From CAJCJE01 sp963818685 (GTDB lineage Bacteria; Actinomycetota; Actinomycetes; Mycobacteriales; Pseudonocardiaceae), in NCBI GenBank assembly GCA_963818685.1, contig CAWFTJ010000004.1:682001-746000 (forward strand): DNA of 64,000 nt, in the 5' to 3' direction. How positions within the stretch are numbered: position 1 is the stretch's first letter; each line of letters starts with the position of its first letter. This document shows, in pieces, positions 8,656 through 18,345 of the stretch. A program made the position numbers and the translations under genes. The notes beneath the pieces were generated by a model. That model searched no databases. It had not been told where the DNA came from and saw nothing but the letters and a program-made list of their open reading frames with translations.

Positions 8656-9468
8656 ATGGACGAGAGCATTGAACTCCTGGTGACGGTGGTGGTCGCCGCC
8701 GATGGCGAGGAGGCCGCGCGCGAGGCGTGCGAGCAACTCTGCTGGCACGTCGAAGGTCAGATCGTCGACTCCACCGACTGCTCTGCCGAGGAGCCCGGCT
8801 GCTGGGCGGTCACGATCGCGGTGCCGACCGACGAGCGCGCCACGTACAACGTGGCCGCGCCGCTGGCGCGCGCCGTGCGCCGCTTCGTCCGTTCGCTCAG
8901 CCCGAGCCAGACGGTGCCGAGGGTGTCCTGCGAACCGCCGACCGCGTGGACCGTGCTTGACGAGCCGGAAGCCATCGGTCGGCTGGTGACCGGCGCGGAA
9001 CGCCTGCTCATCGAGGCTTGGTGCGGCGCTGATCCGTACCGGATGCGCACCCGCCAACGCGAACCCGAATCCGAGCGACCCGCCGTCTGGATCCCGCCGG
9101 AGGACAAGCCCAGCCAGGACGGCTACCGGCTGATCCTGCGTGTCGACGTGGCCACCACCCGGCATGCCGGCGCGGAATGGCAGGCACGGGCCGTGGCCAG
9201 CCGGATCTCCGGCACGGCCACGCTCACCGGGATGACCGAGCGTGACGGCGTGCTCAGCGTGCACGTCGACCTCGGCCCGGCCCGCTCGTCGGCGCCGCAG
9301 ACCGTGCTGAGCGCGGTCTCCGCGCTGGATCGCGCCGGCTGGTCGCCGCTGCGCTGGGAGGGCGACACGGCGATCACCAGTTGGCGTGCTGACCCGATCC
9401 CCACCTCGGGGATCACCGCGTTGGAGCTGTCCTCCGGCCCGGCACCCGCCCCAATCGAGACCACCTGA
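8656..9468 (+). CDS. Protein of unknown function, two similar modules
   Basis: 270 residues, no signal peptide or membrane segment, not recognised. Residues 5-100 (ELLVTVVVAADGEEA then AVTIAVP) and 155-250 (YRLILRVDVATTRHAG then LSVHVDLG) share a strand-helix-strand-strand-helix pattern, suggesting a duplicated ferredoxin-like or similar alpha/beta module joined by a charged Pro/Arg/Glu-rich linker (about 130-155). ATG 8656 follows a GATAAT box at 8640-8645. It sits 144 bases upstream of the FtsK-type ATPase on the same strand, so the two may act together; that is inference from position only. Confidence 0.6.
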   Translation: MDESIELLVTVVVAADGEEAAREACEQLCWHVEGQIVDSTDCSAEEPGCWAVTIAVPTDERATYNVAAPLARAVRRFVRSLSPSQTVPRVSCEPPTAWTVLDEPEAIGRLVTGAERLLIEAWCGADPYRMRTRQREPESERPAVWIPPEDKPSQDGYRLILRVDVATTRHAGAEWQARAVASRISGTATLTGMTERDGVLSVHVDLGPARSSAPQTVLSAVSALDRAGWSPLRWEGDTAITSWRADPIPTSGITALELSSGPAPAPIETT

Positions 9469-9612
9469 TCACCGGACCGGTGGAACCGACTCGCTGGCGG
9501 CCCGCCGCTGACTAGAGTTGATCTCGTGCTCGCACCAGAGGTGCACGCTCGGCGGTAGGCAGCGCGCTGCCGGCATGGCATACCGGGAGACGACCGTAGT
9601 GAGGAGGTCGCG

Positions 9613-12363
9613 GTGAACAAGCGCGCCGATCGACGCAAGCGGATCGAGATGGCGCTGGACGAGTTCCGCGCGGCCGTCAGCCGAGCGCTCGGCGTCGCGG
9701 CCGACCTGCACTCCCGGGCGGCCATCGAGCACGCCAAGGCCATGGTCGAGTTGTGGCTGCGCGAGGAAGGCATCGACAACGCGCGCAAGGACCCGCACTT
9801 CGCGGTCGCGCTCGCCAACCCGGTCATGCGCGATGTGATCGAGCGCGCCGAGGAGGATCGGCGCCGCGAGTTCGCGCAATGGACCGAGACCGGCCCGGAC
9901 ACCCTCGCCGCGATCGTGGCCGCGAGCGCGCCGGGGGTCGCCGGCGCGCCGGCCGAGGACTGGCTGGGCAAGGTCGGCGACGCGGACGGCACCGGTGTGC
10001 TGCCCGAACTGTGGCGGATCGGCACCGCGGTCTCGGACAGCGCACCGGAGGCGGTGCCCTTCCCGGTCGCCGTGCCGCTGCTGGACACCTCGCACCTACA
10101 GGTCAACTCCGGCCCGAAGTCGCGGGCGAGCGCCGAGGCGCTGGTCGAGGGGTTGCTGTTGCGGGTGCTCAGCTACTTCCTGCCCGGACTGGTGCACATC
10201 CACGTCTGGGACACCGGCCAGCTCACCGGCCCGTTGCCCGGCCTGTACCCGTTGACACGGGCCGGCCTGCTCACCGTGCACGACCCGGCCCGGCCGGAGG
10301 AGCTGCTCGACGAGCTGTCCGAACACATCCGCCGGGTGCACTCCGGTGTGCTGATGGGCGGGCACACCTCGGTGCGGGCGATCAGCGGTGGCGCGGGACG
10401 GCGCACCGAACCGTGGCGGATCGCGGTGCTGTTCGGCAACACCCGACCGCTCAAGGACGAGCACCAGCAGCAATTGCAGCGCATCGCGCGCAACGGCCTT
10501 GCCTGCGGCGTGCAGCTGATCGTGGTCGACCAGCCGTTGACGGTGAACTCGCCGATGGAGGTCGTGAAGTTCACCGGCGAGCACACCGGCACGACCTCGA
10601 TGACCGGCCCGAACGCCACCTTCACCGCCGACCCGACGCTGCCGAGGGCCGAGGTGCCCAGTGCGTGCGCTGCCATCGCGGACGAACTGGAGGAGCGGCG
10701 GGCCCGGCTGTGCACCTTCGCCGACCTGCTGCCCGGCCCGATCTGGCAGCAGTCCTCCGCCGCGGCGCTGATCGGCCCGGTCGGCTACCACGACGGCATG
10801 CCCGTCGACGTGGCGCTCGGCGACTCGTCGCCGCACGCCCTGGTCGGCGGGCCGAGCGGGTCGGGCAAGACCAACTTCCTCTACGCGATGCTCGGCAGTT
10901 TCGCGGCCCGCTACTCCCCCGACGAGCTGGAGTTCTACCTGCTCGACTTCAAGGAGGGCGTGTCGTTCGCCCAGTTCACGCCGGGCAGGCGGGACAGGAG
11001 TTGGCTGCCGCACGCGCGCCTTGTCGGCGTGAACGTCAACGCGGACCGCGAGTTCGGCGTCGCCCTGCTGCGTTTTCTCGCCGACGAGATGCGCCACCGC
11101 GCGGACGCTGCCAAGCGGCACGAGGTCACCAAGCTGGAGGAACTGCGCCGCGAAGATCCCGATGGTCGTTGGCCCCGGCTTGTCGCGGTGATCGACGAGT
11201 TCCAGTACCTGTTCGCCGAGCCCGACCAGGTCGCGACCGAGGCCGTGATGTTGCTGGAGGACCTGGCGCGGCGCGGCCGGTCGCAGGGCATCCACCTGGT
11301 GCTGGCCAGCCAGGACGTGTCGTCGATCGCGGCGTTCTGGGGCAAGCCGGCCATCTTCGAGCAGTTCATCCTGCGCGTCGCGCTGCCCAAGGCGGGCAGG
11401 GTGCTCGCCAAGGACAATGAGGCCGCATTGGAACTGCCGCGCTGGCACGCGATCCTCAACCACGAGTCAGGTGTCAAGCAGGGCAACCAGATCAGCCGCA
11501 TCCCGGACGCGACCAGCAGGGGCACATTCGACGAGTTGCAGGCCAGGCTGTGGGAGAACCGGCCGGACGGGTTGTCCAGCCCGCGCCTCTTCGACGGTTC
11601 GCACGTGCCGCAACTAGCCGACACACCGGATTTCCAGGCGCTGCGGCCGAATCCGGAGCCGGTGGCCATGCTGGGCCAGGTGATCGACGTCGCGGGCAGC
11701 GCGGCGCGGATCTCCCTGCTCAAGACGCCCGGCCGCAACCTGGCCGTGCTCGGCTCCGCGCTGACCGACGCGGCCAGCGTGCTCGGCGCGGCCGCGCTCT
11801 CCGTTGCCCGCCAACACGAACCGGGCACCGCGTTGTTCACGTTGCTTCCGCTGATCAGCGAGGCACAGTCTACTGTAGACAATCTCGCGGAGCGGCTGCG
11901 CGGCCAGGGGCACGAGGTCGCGGTCGTCGGGCGGGACGGCATCGCCGCGCTGCTCGCCGAACTGGTCGAACAGCTGGCCACACAGGGCGACACCCGCCCG
12001 CACTACCTGCTCGGCTACGCCGTCGACTCGGTGCAGTCCATGTTGGAGACCAGGGACATCACGGTGCCAAGGACCGGCCTTGACAACCTGCGCGACCTGC
12101 TGCGCAGGGGGCCGGAGCACAGCATCCACCTGCTCGGCTGGTGGCGCGGGGCGGCCCGGCTCAAGGCGTCGCTGCCGATCGGATCGGTGGACGACGTCGG
12201 CTCGTGGGTGGCCTTCGACGTGCAGGGCCAGGAACTCCAGCAGCTCGCGGGCCAGATCGTGAGCTGGTCGCCGAGGGCGGCGCGCGGCCTGTTCTTCGAC
12301 AGGTACACGCACGCCAAGCCGCAGGTGATCATCCCGTTCGGGGTCGAGGAGGCAAGGGAGTGA
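9613..12363 (+). CDS. Soluble FtsK/SpoIIIE (HerA-FtsK) type ATPase
   Basis: 916 residues from GTG 9613, with GAGGAGG about 7 nt upstream. The central FtsK/SpoIIIE domain has Walker A GPSGSGKT (Lys419) and Walker B LVAVIDEF (Asp528, Glu529), plus GRSQGIHLVLASQD after it. Flanking regions (about 130-390 and 640-900) look like ATPase-related folds without intact Walker motifs, recalling the three-module layout of EccC proteins. Unlike EccC or FtsK it has no membrane helices, and no ESX genes are near. It probably pumps DNA or a protein substrate with partners. Its TGA overlaps the GTG of the next small gene (GTGA), so those two are coupled. Confidence 0.85.
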   Translation: MNKRADRRKRIEMALDEFRAAVSRALGVAADLHSRAAIEHAKAMVELWLREEGIDNARKDPHFAVALANPVMRDVIERAEEDRRREFAQWTETGPDTLAAIVAASAPGVAGAPAEDWLGKVGDADGTGVLPELWRIGTAVSDSAPEAVPFPVAVPLLDTSHLQVNSGPKSRASAEALVEGLLLRVLSYFLPGLVHIHVWDTGQLTGPLPGLYPLTRAGLLTVHDPARPEELLDELSEHIRRVHSGVLMGGHTSVRAISGGAGRRTEPWRIAVLFGNTRPLKDEHQQQLQRIARNGLACGVQLIVVDQPLTVNSPMEVVKFTGEHTGTTSMTGPNATFTADPTLPRAEVPSACAAIADELEERRARLCTFADLLPGPIWQQSSAAALIGPVGYHDGMPVDVALGDSSPHALVGGPSGSGKTNFLYAMLGSFAARYSPDELEFYLLDFKEGVSFAQFTPGRRDRSWLPHARLVGVNVNADREFGVALLRFLADEMRHRADAAKRHEVTKLEELRREDPDGRWPRLVAVIDEFQYLFAEPDQVATEAVMLLEDLARRGRSQGIHLVLASQDVSSIAAFWGKPAIFEQFILRVALPKAGRVLAKDNEAALELPRWHAILNHESGVKQGNQISRIPDATSRGTFDELQARLWENRPDGLSSPRLFDGSHVPQLADTPDFQALRPNPEPVAMLGQVIDVAGSAARISLLKTPGRNLAVLGSALTDAASVLGAAALSVARQHEPGTALFTLLPLISEAQSTVDNLAERLRGQGHEVAVVGRDGIAALLAELVEQLATQGDTRPHYLLGYAVDSVQSMLETRDITVPRTGLDNLRDLLRRGPEHSIHLLGWWRGAARLKASLPIGSVDDVGSWVAFDVQGQELQQLAGQIVSWSPRAARGLFFDRYTHAKPQVIIPFGVEEARE

Positions 12364-12728
12364 ACGGTGACGCGGCACGCCGCTACAAGGAGATCGCCGG
12401 GCTGAACACCGAGGCGGTCGAGCGGCTGCGCGAGGCCGACCGCGCCCTGGTGGAGCGGCTGGCCGCGGAGGTGCTTGCCGCCGAGAACGCGCTCGCGCAG
12501 GTGTCCGAACGGGAGCGGGTCGCGCGGGTCGGCGTCGAGCTGGCCTGGGAGCGCGCCATGGAGGACCTCTGGGGTGAGACCTGGCTCAAGGTCGAGCCGA
12601 TGCCCGAGCCGGCGAGACCGTCGGCCGATATCGAGCCGCGCGAGGCGGATGCCGAGGTCGGGCGCACGCTCGAAGCGTTGCAGGATGCGCTGCGCAAGCC
12701 GTCGATGCTGCCGAGGCTGCACCGTTAA
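12360..12728 (+). CDS. Small helical, probably coiled-coil, protein coupled to the FtsK-type ATPase
   Basis: 122 residues from GTG 12360, overlapping the FtsK stop by four bases. The first ~80 residues are an uninterrupted helix rich in Ala, Glu, Arg and Leu with heptad-like spacing (EAVERLREADRALVERLAAE), consistent with a coiled coil. The rest is a flexible Pro/Glu-rich segment ending in a short helix and basic tail. No known domain is recognised. Tight coupling suggests an accessory or oligomerisation subunit of the ATPase. An open frame reaching back to 12141 overlaps FtsK and is rejected. Confidence 0.65.
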   Translation: MNGDAARRYKEIAGLNTEAVERLREADRALVERLAAEVLAAENALAQVSERERVARVGVELAWERAMEDLWGETWLKVEPMPEPARPSADIEPREADAEVGRTLEALQDALRKPSMLPRLHR

Positions 12729-12822
12729 ATACTGAACTTATCAGTTTCGGAATTATCGAGTGGTACCCGTGGTTGTGCGGAGCGACGATGGCTCAAACGC
12801 ACAACGATGTGGAGGACCACAG

Positions 12823-13842
<1,020 letters not shown>

Positions 13843-13928
13843 TCGCCCGATTGTCAAATCGCGCGATTTCAGTTTCCTGCTCGAAATCTTTCTCAGGGTC
13901 CTGATTCGGGCTCCGGCCGGCCTGAATT

Positions 13929-13945
13929 TGTGATGGATAATCACA
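13929..13945. promoter_or_regulatory. 17-bp palindrome in the 13.9-14.1 kb intergenic region
   Basis: TGTGAT-GGATA-ATCACA is a perfect 6-bp inverted repeat with a 5-bp spacer, likely a protein-binding site. The surrounding gap (13843-14109, 267 bases) is richer in A+T than its flanks and also holds CTGAATTTCAG at 13990-14000 and a perfect -35 hexamer TTGACA at 14028-14033 for the downstream gene. No gene is convincing in the gap. Confidence 0.4.
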
Positions 13946-14109
13946 GATCCCCAGGTCGGCCGCTCGTATGTCAGGGTTGCTCATAACGCCTGAATTTCAG
14001 GGCCCGAAACCCTATCATCTGATCGGATTGACATTGGCGGCGACTGCTGATCTTTCCCAACTGGTGACTTATGGTCGATTCCATTGGTCCCTGCCGGAAA
14101 GAGGCACAC

Positions 14110-14565
14110 ATGCTGATCGAACTCGTCATCTCGCACGCCATCCTTGCCATCGTCGCGATCAGGTCCGGGGTTCGCGAACTACGGATCTACCTGCGCCACA
14201 GGAGAAACCGGGAGACACTGCGGCTCGCCGTCATGGCGCGGCACGGCAAGCACTACGTCGAACTGCCACACGGCAAGCACCGGCTCAAGGACTACCCGCG
14301 CGCACACCGGTTGTGCACCAAGAACCATCCGTGTGCGTACAAGGTGAAGCACCTCAAGGGAGTTCCGGCCACCGTCTACGTCCGTGAGGCGCGAGCGGAC
14401 GGCGCGTACCGCACCGGCACCACCGCCGGCCTGCCCCCGAGCACGACCGACCACCGCGCCAAGCACGAGTATCCGACCCGGTCCGACTACATCTCGAAAA
14501 GCGACTACAACACGCTGACAAATCTAAAAGTCAAGCCCTACTATCGGTCCAAGCCGGCGGCCTGA
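14110..14565 (+). CDS. Small basic protein with an N-terminal hydrophobic segment, function unknown
   Basis: 151 residues from ATG 14110, preceded by GGAAAGAGG. Residues 1-18 (LIELVISHAILAIVAI) form a probable membrane anchor or uncleaved signal; the rest is strongly basic and rich in Lys, His, Arg and Tyr, with two close cysteines (LCTKNHPC) and a Tyr/Ser/Lys-rich tail. Codon use is less G/C-biased than neighbours near the 3' end and the upstream region is AT-rich, hinting at lineage-specific or acquired origin. Its end overlaps the convergent flavoprotein gene by 25 bases. I do not recognise a family. Confidence 0.5.
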   Translation: MLIELVISHAILAIVAIRSGVRELRIYLRHRRNRETLRLAVMARHGKHYVELPHGKHRLKDYPRAHRLCTKNHPCAYKVKHLKGVPATVYVREARADGAYRTGTTAGLPPSTTDHRAKHEYPTRSDYISKSDYNTLTNLKVKPYYRSKPAA

Positions 14566-16220
14566 ATCAACTTTCCCGGGTTGAGAATCCCAGCCGGATC
14601 GAGCGTCTTCTTCACCGCGGCGAGCACCTCGACGCCGAGGTCGCCGATTTCCGCACGCAGATAGTCCGCGTGGTCGACGCCGACCGCGTGGTGGTGGGAA
14701 ATGGTGCCGAGCGGGCCGCCAGTGCCGGGCATTCCCGAGATGGCCCGGCACGCGGCGGCCTTGGCCCGGCGCCACTGCGCGACCGGGTCGGCCGAACGCG
14801 GCACGAGCACGGTGAAGTACAGCGACGCGCCGGTCTCGTAGGCGTGCGACACGTGGCACATCACCACGGGTCGCACGCCCTCGGTGTGCAGTTCGCCGAT
14901 CAGCGCCTCGCGGACCTCGGTACGCAACTCGGAGAGCTTCGCCCAGCTCGTCGCGGTTTCCAGCGTCTCGACGCACATGCCGATGTCGAGCAGGGCGTCG
15001 CGCTGGCGCGGCCCGGAGAACCGGCCGTGCTCCCACCCCGCACCGACCGCCCTGCCGAGCCGGATCGGTCGGTGCCGCCGCAGCGCGGCCAGGGTCGCTG
15101 CGCGCTTTGCGGCCAGTTCCCTTGCGGATTCGGCCTCCCAGCCCAGGATCAGCAGGCACGGCTCGCTGACCTGGCGCGCCCGCAGGTAGCCGCGCAGCGC
15201 GGCGGTCTGCCAGCCACCCTTGAGCGCGAAGGAGATCTCCGTCTCGTCCATGTCGGAAAGTCGGGTGACGGTCGCCAGCACGCGTTGCTGCGCGAGCGCG
15301 CGCACGGCCGCGCTGCCCGCCTCCCAACTCGCCAACGCGAACCCTTCGTAACGGCGCGCGGTCGGCACCGGGCGCACCCGCACGGTCACCTCGGTGATCA
15401 CGCCGAACGCGCCCTCGCTGCCCACCACCAGCGCGCGCAGGTCCGGCCCTGCCGCCGAAGCGGGCGCGACGCCCAGCCGCCACTGTCCGCGTGGGGTGGC
15501 CACCCGCAGTCCGACGACCATGTCCTCGAACCGGCCGTACCCGCAGGACGCCTGGCCCGCCGACCGAGTCGCGGCGAAACCGCCGATGGTGGCGCGTTCG
15601 AAGGACTGCGGCACATGCCCGAGCGTGAATCCGTGCGCGGCGAGCAGTCGTTCGGCGTCGGGCGCGCGGACGCCCGCCTGAAGGATTGCGGTGCGTGAAA
15701 TCGGGTCGACGGACACCAGGGCGTCGAGCCGGCACAGGTCGAGCGCGAGCACCGCGACCTTGTCCCCGCGCAGCGCGGCCACCCCGCCGACCACCGAGGT
15801 GCCACCACCGAAGGGCACGACCCCGATCCCGTGCTCGGCGCACACCGCGAGCACCTCCTGTACCTGGACCGAATCCGAGGGCGTCACCACCGCATCCGGC
15901 GCCACGATCTCACCGGAGCCTCGGAACCGCAGCAGGTCCAGGTAGGACAGTCCGCCGGCGCGCCAGAGCCGCGCGTCGTCCGCGACGCTCACGTGGTCCG
16001 CACCGACCACCTCGACCAGGGCGTCCAGCGCAGCGGCCGGCAGGGCGGACGGCCCGAGCGTGCGCAGCGAGGCCGGCACGACCGGGGTCGACGTGGGCCG
16101 CAGACCGGTGCGCTCGGCCAGGCTGCGCAGCGCGTGCTGCGGCAGCGTGGCCGGCTCGTCGGCCCAGCGGTCGCGGGCGGTGTGGGAAATCGACGTGCTC
16201 ACCGGTACAGTGTGACACAT
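14541..16220 (-). CDS. FAD-linked oxidase, alkyldihydroxyacetonephosphate synthase (AGPS)-like
   Basis: 559 residues from the ATG at 16220; in-frame alternatives are 16229 and GTG 16202. A PCMH-type FAD-binding domain (PFGGGTSVVGG at about 135-145; PQSFERATIGGFAATRSAGQ at about 200-220) is followed by a FAD-oxidase C-terminal domain with the HHHAVGVDH element near the end. This is the AGPS-like pattern common in actinobacteria. In eukaryotes AGPS makes ether lipids by swapping the acyl chain on acyl-DHAP for a fatty alcohol; the bacterial function is less certain. Divergence from tetR-glpD supports a role in glycerol-phosphate or glycerolipid metabolism. Confidence 0.85.
   Translation of the reverse strand: MCHTVPVSTSISHTARDRWADEPATLPQHALRSLAERTGLRPTSTPVVPASLRTLGPSALPAAALDALVEVVGADHVSVADDARLWRAGGLSYLDLLRFRGSGEIVAPDAVVTPSDSVQVQEVLAVCAEHGIGVVPFGGGTSVVGGVAALRGDKVAVLALDLCRLDALVSVDPISRTAILQAGVRAPDAERLLAAHGFTLGHVPQSFERATIGGFAATRSAGQASCGYGRFEDMVVGLRVATPRGQWRLGVAPASAAGPDLRALVVGSEGAFGVITEVTVRVRPVPTARRYEGFALASWEAGSAAVRALAQQRVLATVTRLSDMDETEISFALKGGWQTAALRGYLRARQVSEPCLLILGWEAESARELAAKRAATLAALRRHRPIRLGRAVGAGWEHGRFSGPRQRDALLDIGMCVETLETATSWAKLSELRTEVREALIGELHTEGVRPVVMCHVSHAYETGASLYFTVLVPRSADPVAQWRRAKAAACRAISGMPGTGGPLGTISHHHAVGVDHADYLRAEIGDLGVEVLAAVKKTLDPAGILNPGKLIQAAGLDR
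16206..16211 (+). promoter_or_regulatory. Probable -10 box (TACAGT) of leaderless tetR-glpD
   Basis: TACAGT ends 7 nt before the tetR ATG at 16219. No Shine-Dalgarno is present, so a leaderless transcript is likely. Confidence 0.5.
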
Positions 16221-16237
16221 GACGTCCAATTGTCACA
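16211..16237. promoter_or_regulatory. Probable TetR operator covering both divergent start codons
   Basis: TGTGACA (16211-16217) and TGTCACA (16231-16237) form a perfect 7-bp inverted repeat around 13 bases. The CATG in the spacer carries both start codons: tetR ATG 16219-16221 and flavoprotein ATG 16220-16218 on the other strand. A repressor bound here would block both directions. Confidence 0.6.
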
Positions 16238-16845
16238 TCGAGGCGGAGCAGTCGCCTCGGTCACCCGCGACCCGGGTCGCGCAGGACGCGCTGCTCGATG
16301 CGGCCCGAGCCTGCGTGTTGTCCGTCGGGGTGCGGCGCACCACGCTCACCGACATCGCCCGACGCGCCGGCGTGAGTCGGATGACCGTGTACCGCCGGTT
16401 CGCCGATGTGACCAGCGTGATGGCGGCCCTGATGACCAGGGAGTTCACCGCGCTGCTCGGCGAAGTCGCGAAATCCGCCGCCGTGCAGCCGACCGTGCGC
16501 GGCCAACTCGTGGCCAGCGCGGTCGCCGGGGTGCGGGCGTTGCAGACGAATCCGCTGATGACCAGCGTCCTGGAACGCGACCCCGAACTGCTGCTGCCCT
16601 ACCTGTTCGAACGCATCGGCAGTACCCAACGGCTGATCGAGGCCGTGCTGGTCGCCCGGATCGAGGCAGGCCACCGCGACGGCTCGATCCGCCCCGGCGA
16701 CGCGGCCGTGCAGGCGCGGGCGATCTTCCTTACCGGCCAGGCGTTCGTGATCTCGCACCAGCCGGCAACCACCGACCTGACCGATGCCGCACTGCTCGCC
16801 GAGTTCGAGACCATCCTCAACCGCGCCCTCACCCCGGAGCCCTGA
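16219..16845 (+). CDS. TetR-family transcriptional regulator
   Basis: 208 residues. The N-terminal HTH is typical (RRTTLTDIARRAGVSRMTVYRRFADV, about 34-59, given here in part), followed by a helical ligand-binding domain. It overlaps glpD by one base (TGATG at 16843-16847), so regulator and dehydrogenase share an mRNA. A 7-bp inverted repeat spanning its own start suggests autoregulation and control of the divergent AGPS-like flavoprotein. The ligand might be a glycerol or lipid metabolite, by context only. Confidence 0.9.
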   Translation: MTSNCHIEAEQSPRSPATRVAQDALLDAARACVLSVGVRRTTLTDIARRAGVSRMTVYRRFADVTSVMAALMTREFTALLGEVAKSAAVQPTVRGQLVASAVAGVRALQTNPLMTSVLERDPELLLPYLFERIGSTQRLIEAVLVARIEAGHRDGSIRPGDAAVQARAIFLTGQAFVISHQPATTDLTDAALLAEFETILNRALTPEP

Positions 16846-18311
16846 TGGACACCACGCTGAACGTCGCGCGGCGGGCGCGGGAACTGGCCGAACTCGCGGA
16901 CGGGCGCGTTGTCGACGTACTGGTGGTCGGCGGCGGCATGACCGGTGCCGGCGCAGCCCTTGACGCGGCGTCGCGCGGGCTGTCGGTCGCCTTGATCGAG
17001 GCGCGGGATCTGGCGTTCGGCACGTCCCGGTTCTCCAGCAAGCTGGTGCACGGCGGCCTGCGCTACCTGGCCAACGGCGACGTCGGCATCGCCTACGAGA
17101 GCGCGGTCGAGCGCGGCGTGCTGATGAGCAACGTCGCGCCGCACCTGATCCGCACGTTGCCGCAACTCCTCCCGGTGCACGCCGGGCTTCCCGCGCGCAA
17201 CGCGATGCTGGCGCGGATGGGCCTGCATGCCGGGGATCTGCTGCGCCGCGTCGCGCGCACCTCGGCAACGCTGCTGCCGCCGCCGCGCCGGGTGTCGGCC
17301 GCCGAGGCCATCGCACTGGTGCCCGGGTTGCGGCGGGACGGCTTGCGCGGCGGGCTGTTGTCCTTCGACGGGCAACTCGTCGACGACGCGCGACTGGTGG
17401 TGACGCTGGCGCGTACCGCGGCCGGGTTCGGCGCGCGAATCCTGACCAGGGTGCGCGCCGAGGAACTCGGATCCGACGGCGCGCTGGTGCGCGACTCGGT
17501 CAGCGGGCACGCTTTCCGGTTGGCCGCACGGTCGGTGCTCAACGCGACCGGCGTCTGGGCGGGCGAGTTGGTGGACTCGGTGCGGCTGCGGCCATCGCGC
17601 GGATCGCATCTCGTCCTGGACGGCATCCGGCTCGGCATCACCGGGACCGCCTTGACCGTGCCGATTCCCGGTTCGCTCAACCGGTTCGCGCTGTTGTTGC
17701 CGCAGCAGGACGGTCGCTGCTACCTCGGCCTTACCGACGAGCCGCTGGACGGTCCGATCCCGGACGTGCCAACGGTTCCCGAGTCGGATGTGGACTTCTT
17801 GCTTGAGGTCGGCTCGTCCGCGCTGGCGCGACCGCTGAGCAGGGCCGACGTGATCGGGCGGTTCGCAGGGCTTCGGCCGCTGGTGGCGTCGGGCAGTGGC
17901 AAGACAGGCAGTGGGAAGACGGCGGACCTCTCCCGCCGGCACGCGGTGCTGACCGGGCCGAACGGGGTGGTCACGGCGGTGGGCGGGAAGTTGACCACGT
18001 ACCGGCGGATGGCGCAGGACGCGATCGACACGGTGGTCACCGCGCGTGGCCTGACCGCCGGAGCATCGCGCACCAGGAACATCAGGCTGATCGACCATCG
18101 GTCCACTGTGGATGTTTTGGAGGACGAACCGCTGCTGCCTGGCGGAACGGTGACCAGGGCCGACGTGCTGCGGGCTGTCCGGCACGAAGGCGCGATGACC
18201 GCGGCGGACGTGCTGGACCGGCGCACCCGGCTCGGCCTCGTCGACGCGGACCGGACGGCCGCGCTGCCGGAGGTGACCGCGCTGGTGGCGAAGTGTCTCG
18301 CGGAGCGGTAG
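16845..18311 (+). CDS. glpD: Glycerol-3-phosphate dehydrogenase, FAD-dependent
   Basis: 488 residues. Dinucleotide-binding VVGGGMTGAG at about 26-35, then SSKLVHGGLRYL and the substrate-side GLRPLV element, as in aerobic GlpD, a membrane-associated flavoenzyme that oxidises sn-glycerol 3-phosphate to DHAP and feeds electrons to quinone. Start ATG 16845 overlaps the tetR stop. An in-frame 15-bp tandem duplication (17892-17921) makes the loop read GSGKTGSGKT where the family normally has one copy; it should not break the enzyme. No glycerol kinase or facilitator is nearby. Confidence 0.88.
   Translation: MDTTLNVARRARELAELADGRVVDVLVVGGGMTGAGAALDAASRGLSVALIEARDLAFGTSRFSSKLVHGGLRYLANGDVGIAYESAVERGVLMSNVAPHLIRTLPQLLPVHAGLPARNAMLARMGLHAGDLLRRVARTSATLLPPPRRVSAAEAIALVPGLRRDGLRGGLLSFDGQLVDDARLVVTLARTAAGFGARILTRVRAEELGSDGALVRDSVSGHAFRLAARSVLNATGVWAGELVDSVRLRPSRGSHLVLDGIRLGITGTALTVPIPGSLNRFALLLPQQDGRCYLGLTDEPLDGPIPDVPTVPESDVDFLLEVGSSALARPLSRADVIGRFAGLRPLVASGSGKTGSGKTADLSRRHAVLTGPNGVVTAVGGKLTTYRRMAQDAIDTVVTARGLTAGASRTRNIRLIDHRSTVDVLEDEPLLPGGTVTRADVLRAVRHEGAMTAADVLDRRTRLGLVDADRTAALPEVTALVAKCLAER
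17892..17921 (+). repeat. 15-bp tandem duplication inside glpD
   Basis: Copies at 17892-17906 and 17907-17921 differ at two positions and duplicate the residues GSGKT. Length is a multiple of three, so the frame is kept. Confidence 0.85.
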
Positions 18312-18345
18312 TCGTTATCCTTGCCGTGACGCGGAGGAGGCACGA

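Noticed and set aside
9613..12363. Assignment of the FtsK-type ATPase as EccC of a type VII secretion system
   Set aside because: No membrane helices and no WXG100, EccB, EccD or mycosin genes nearby.
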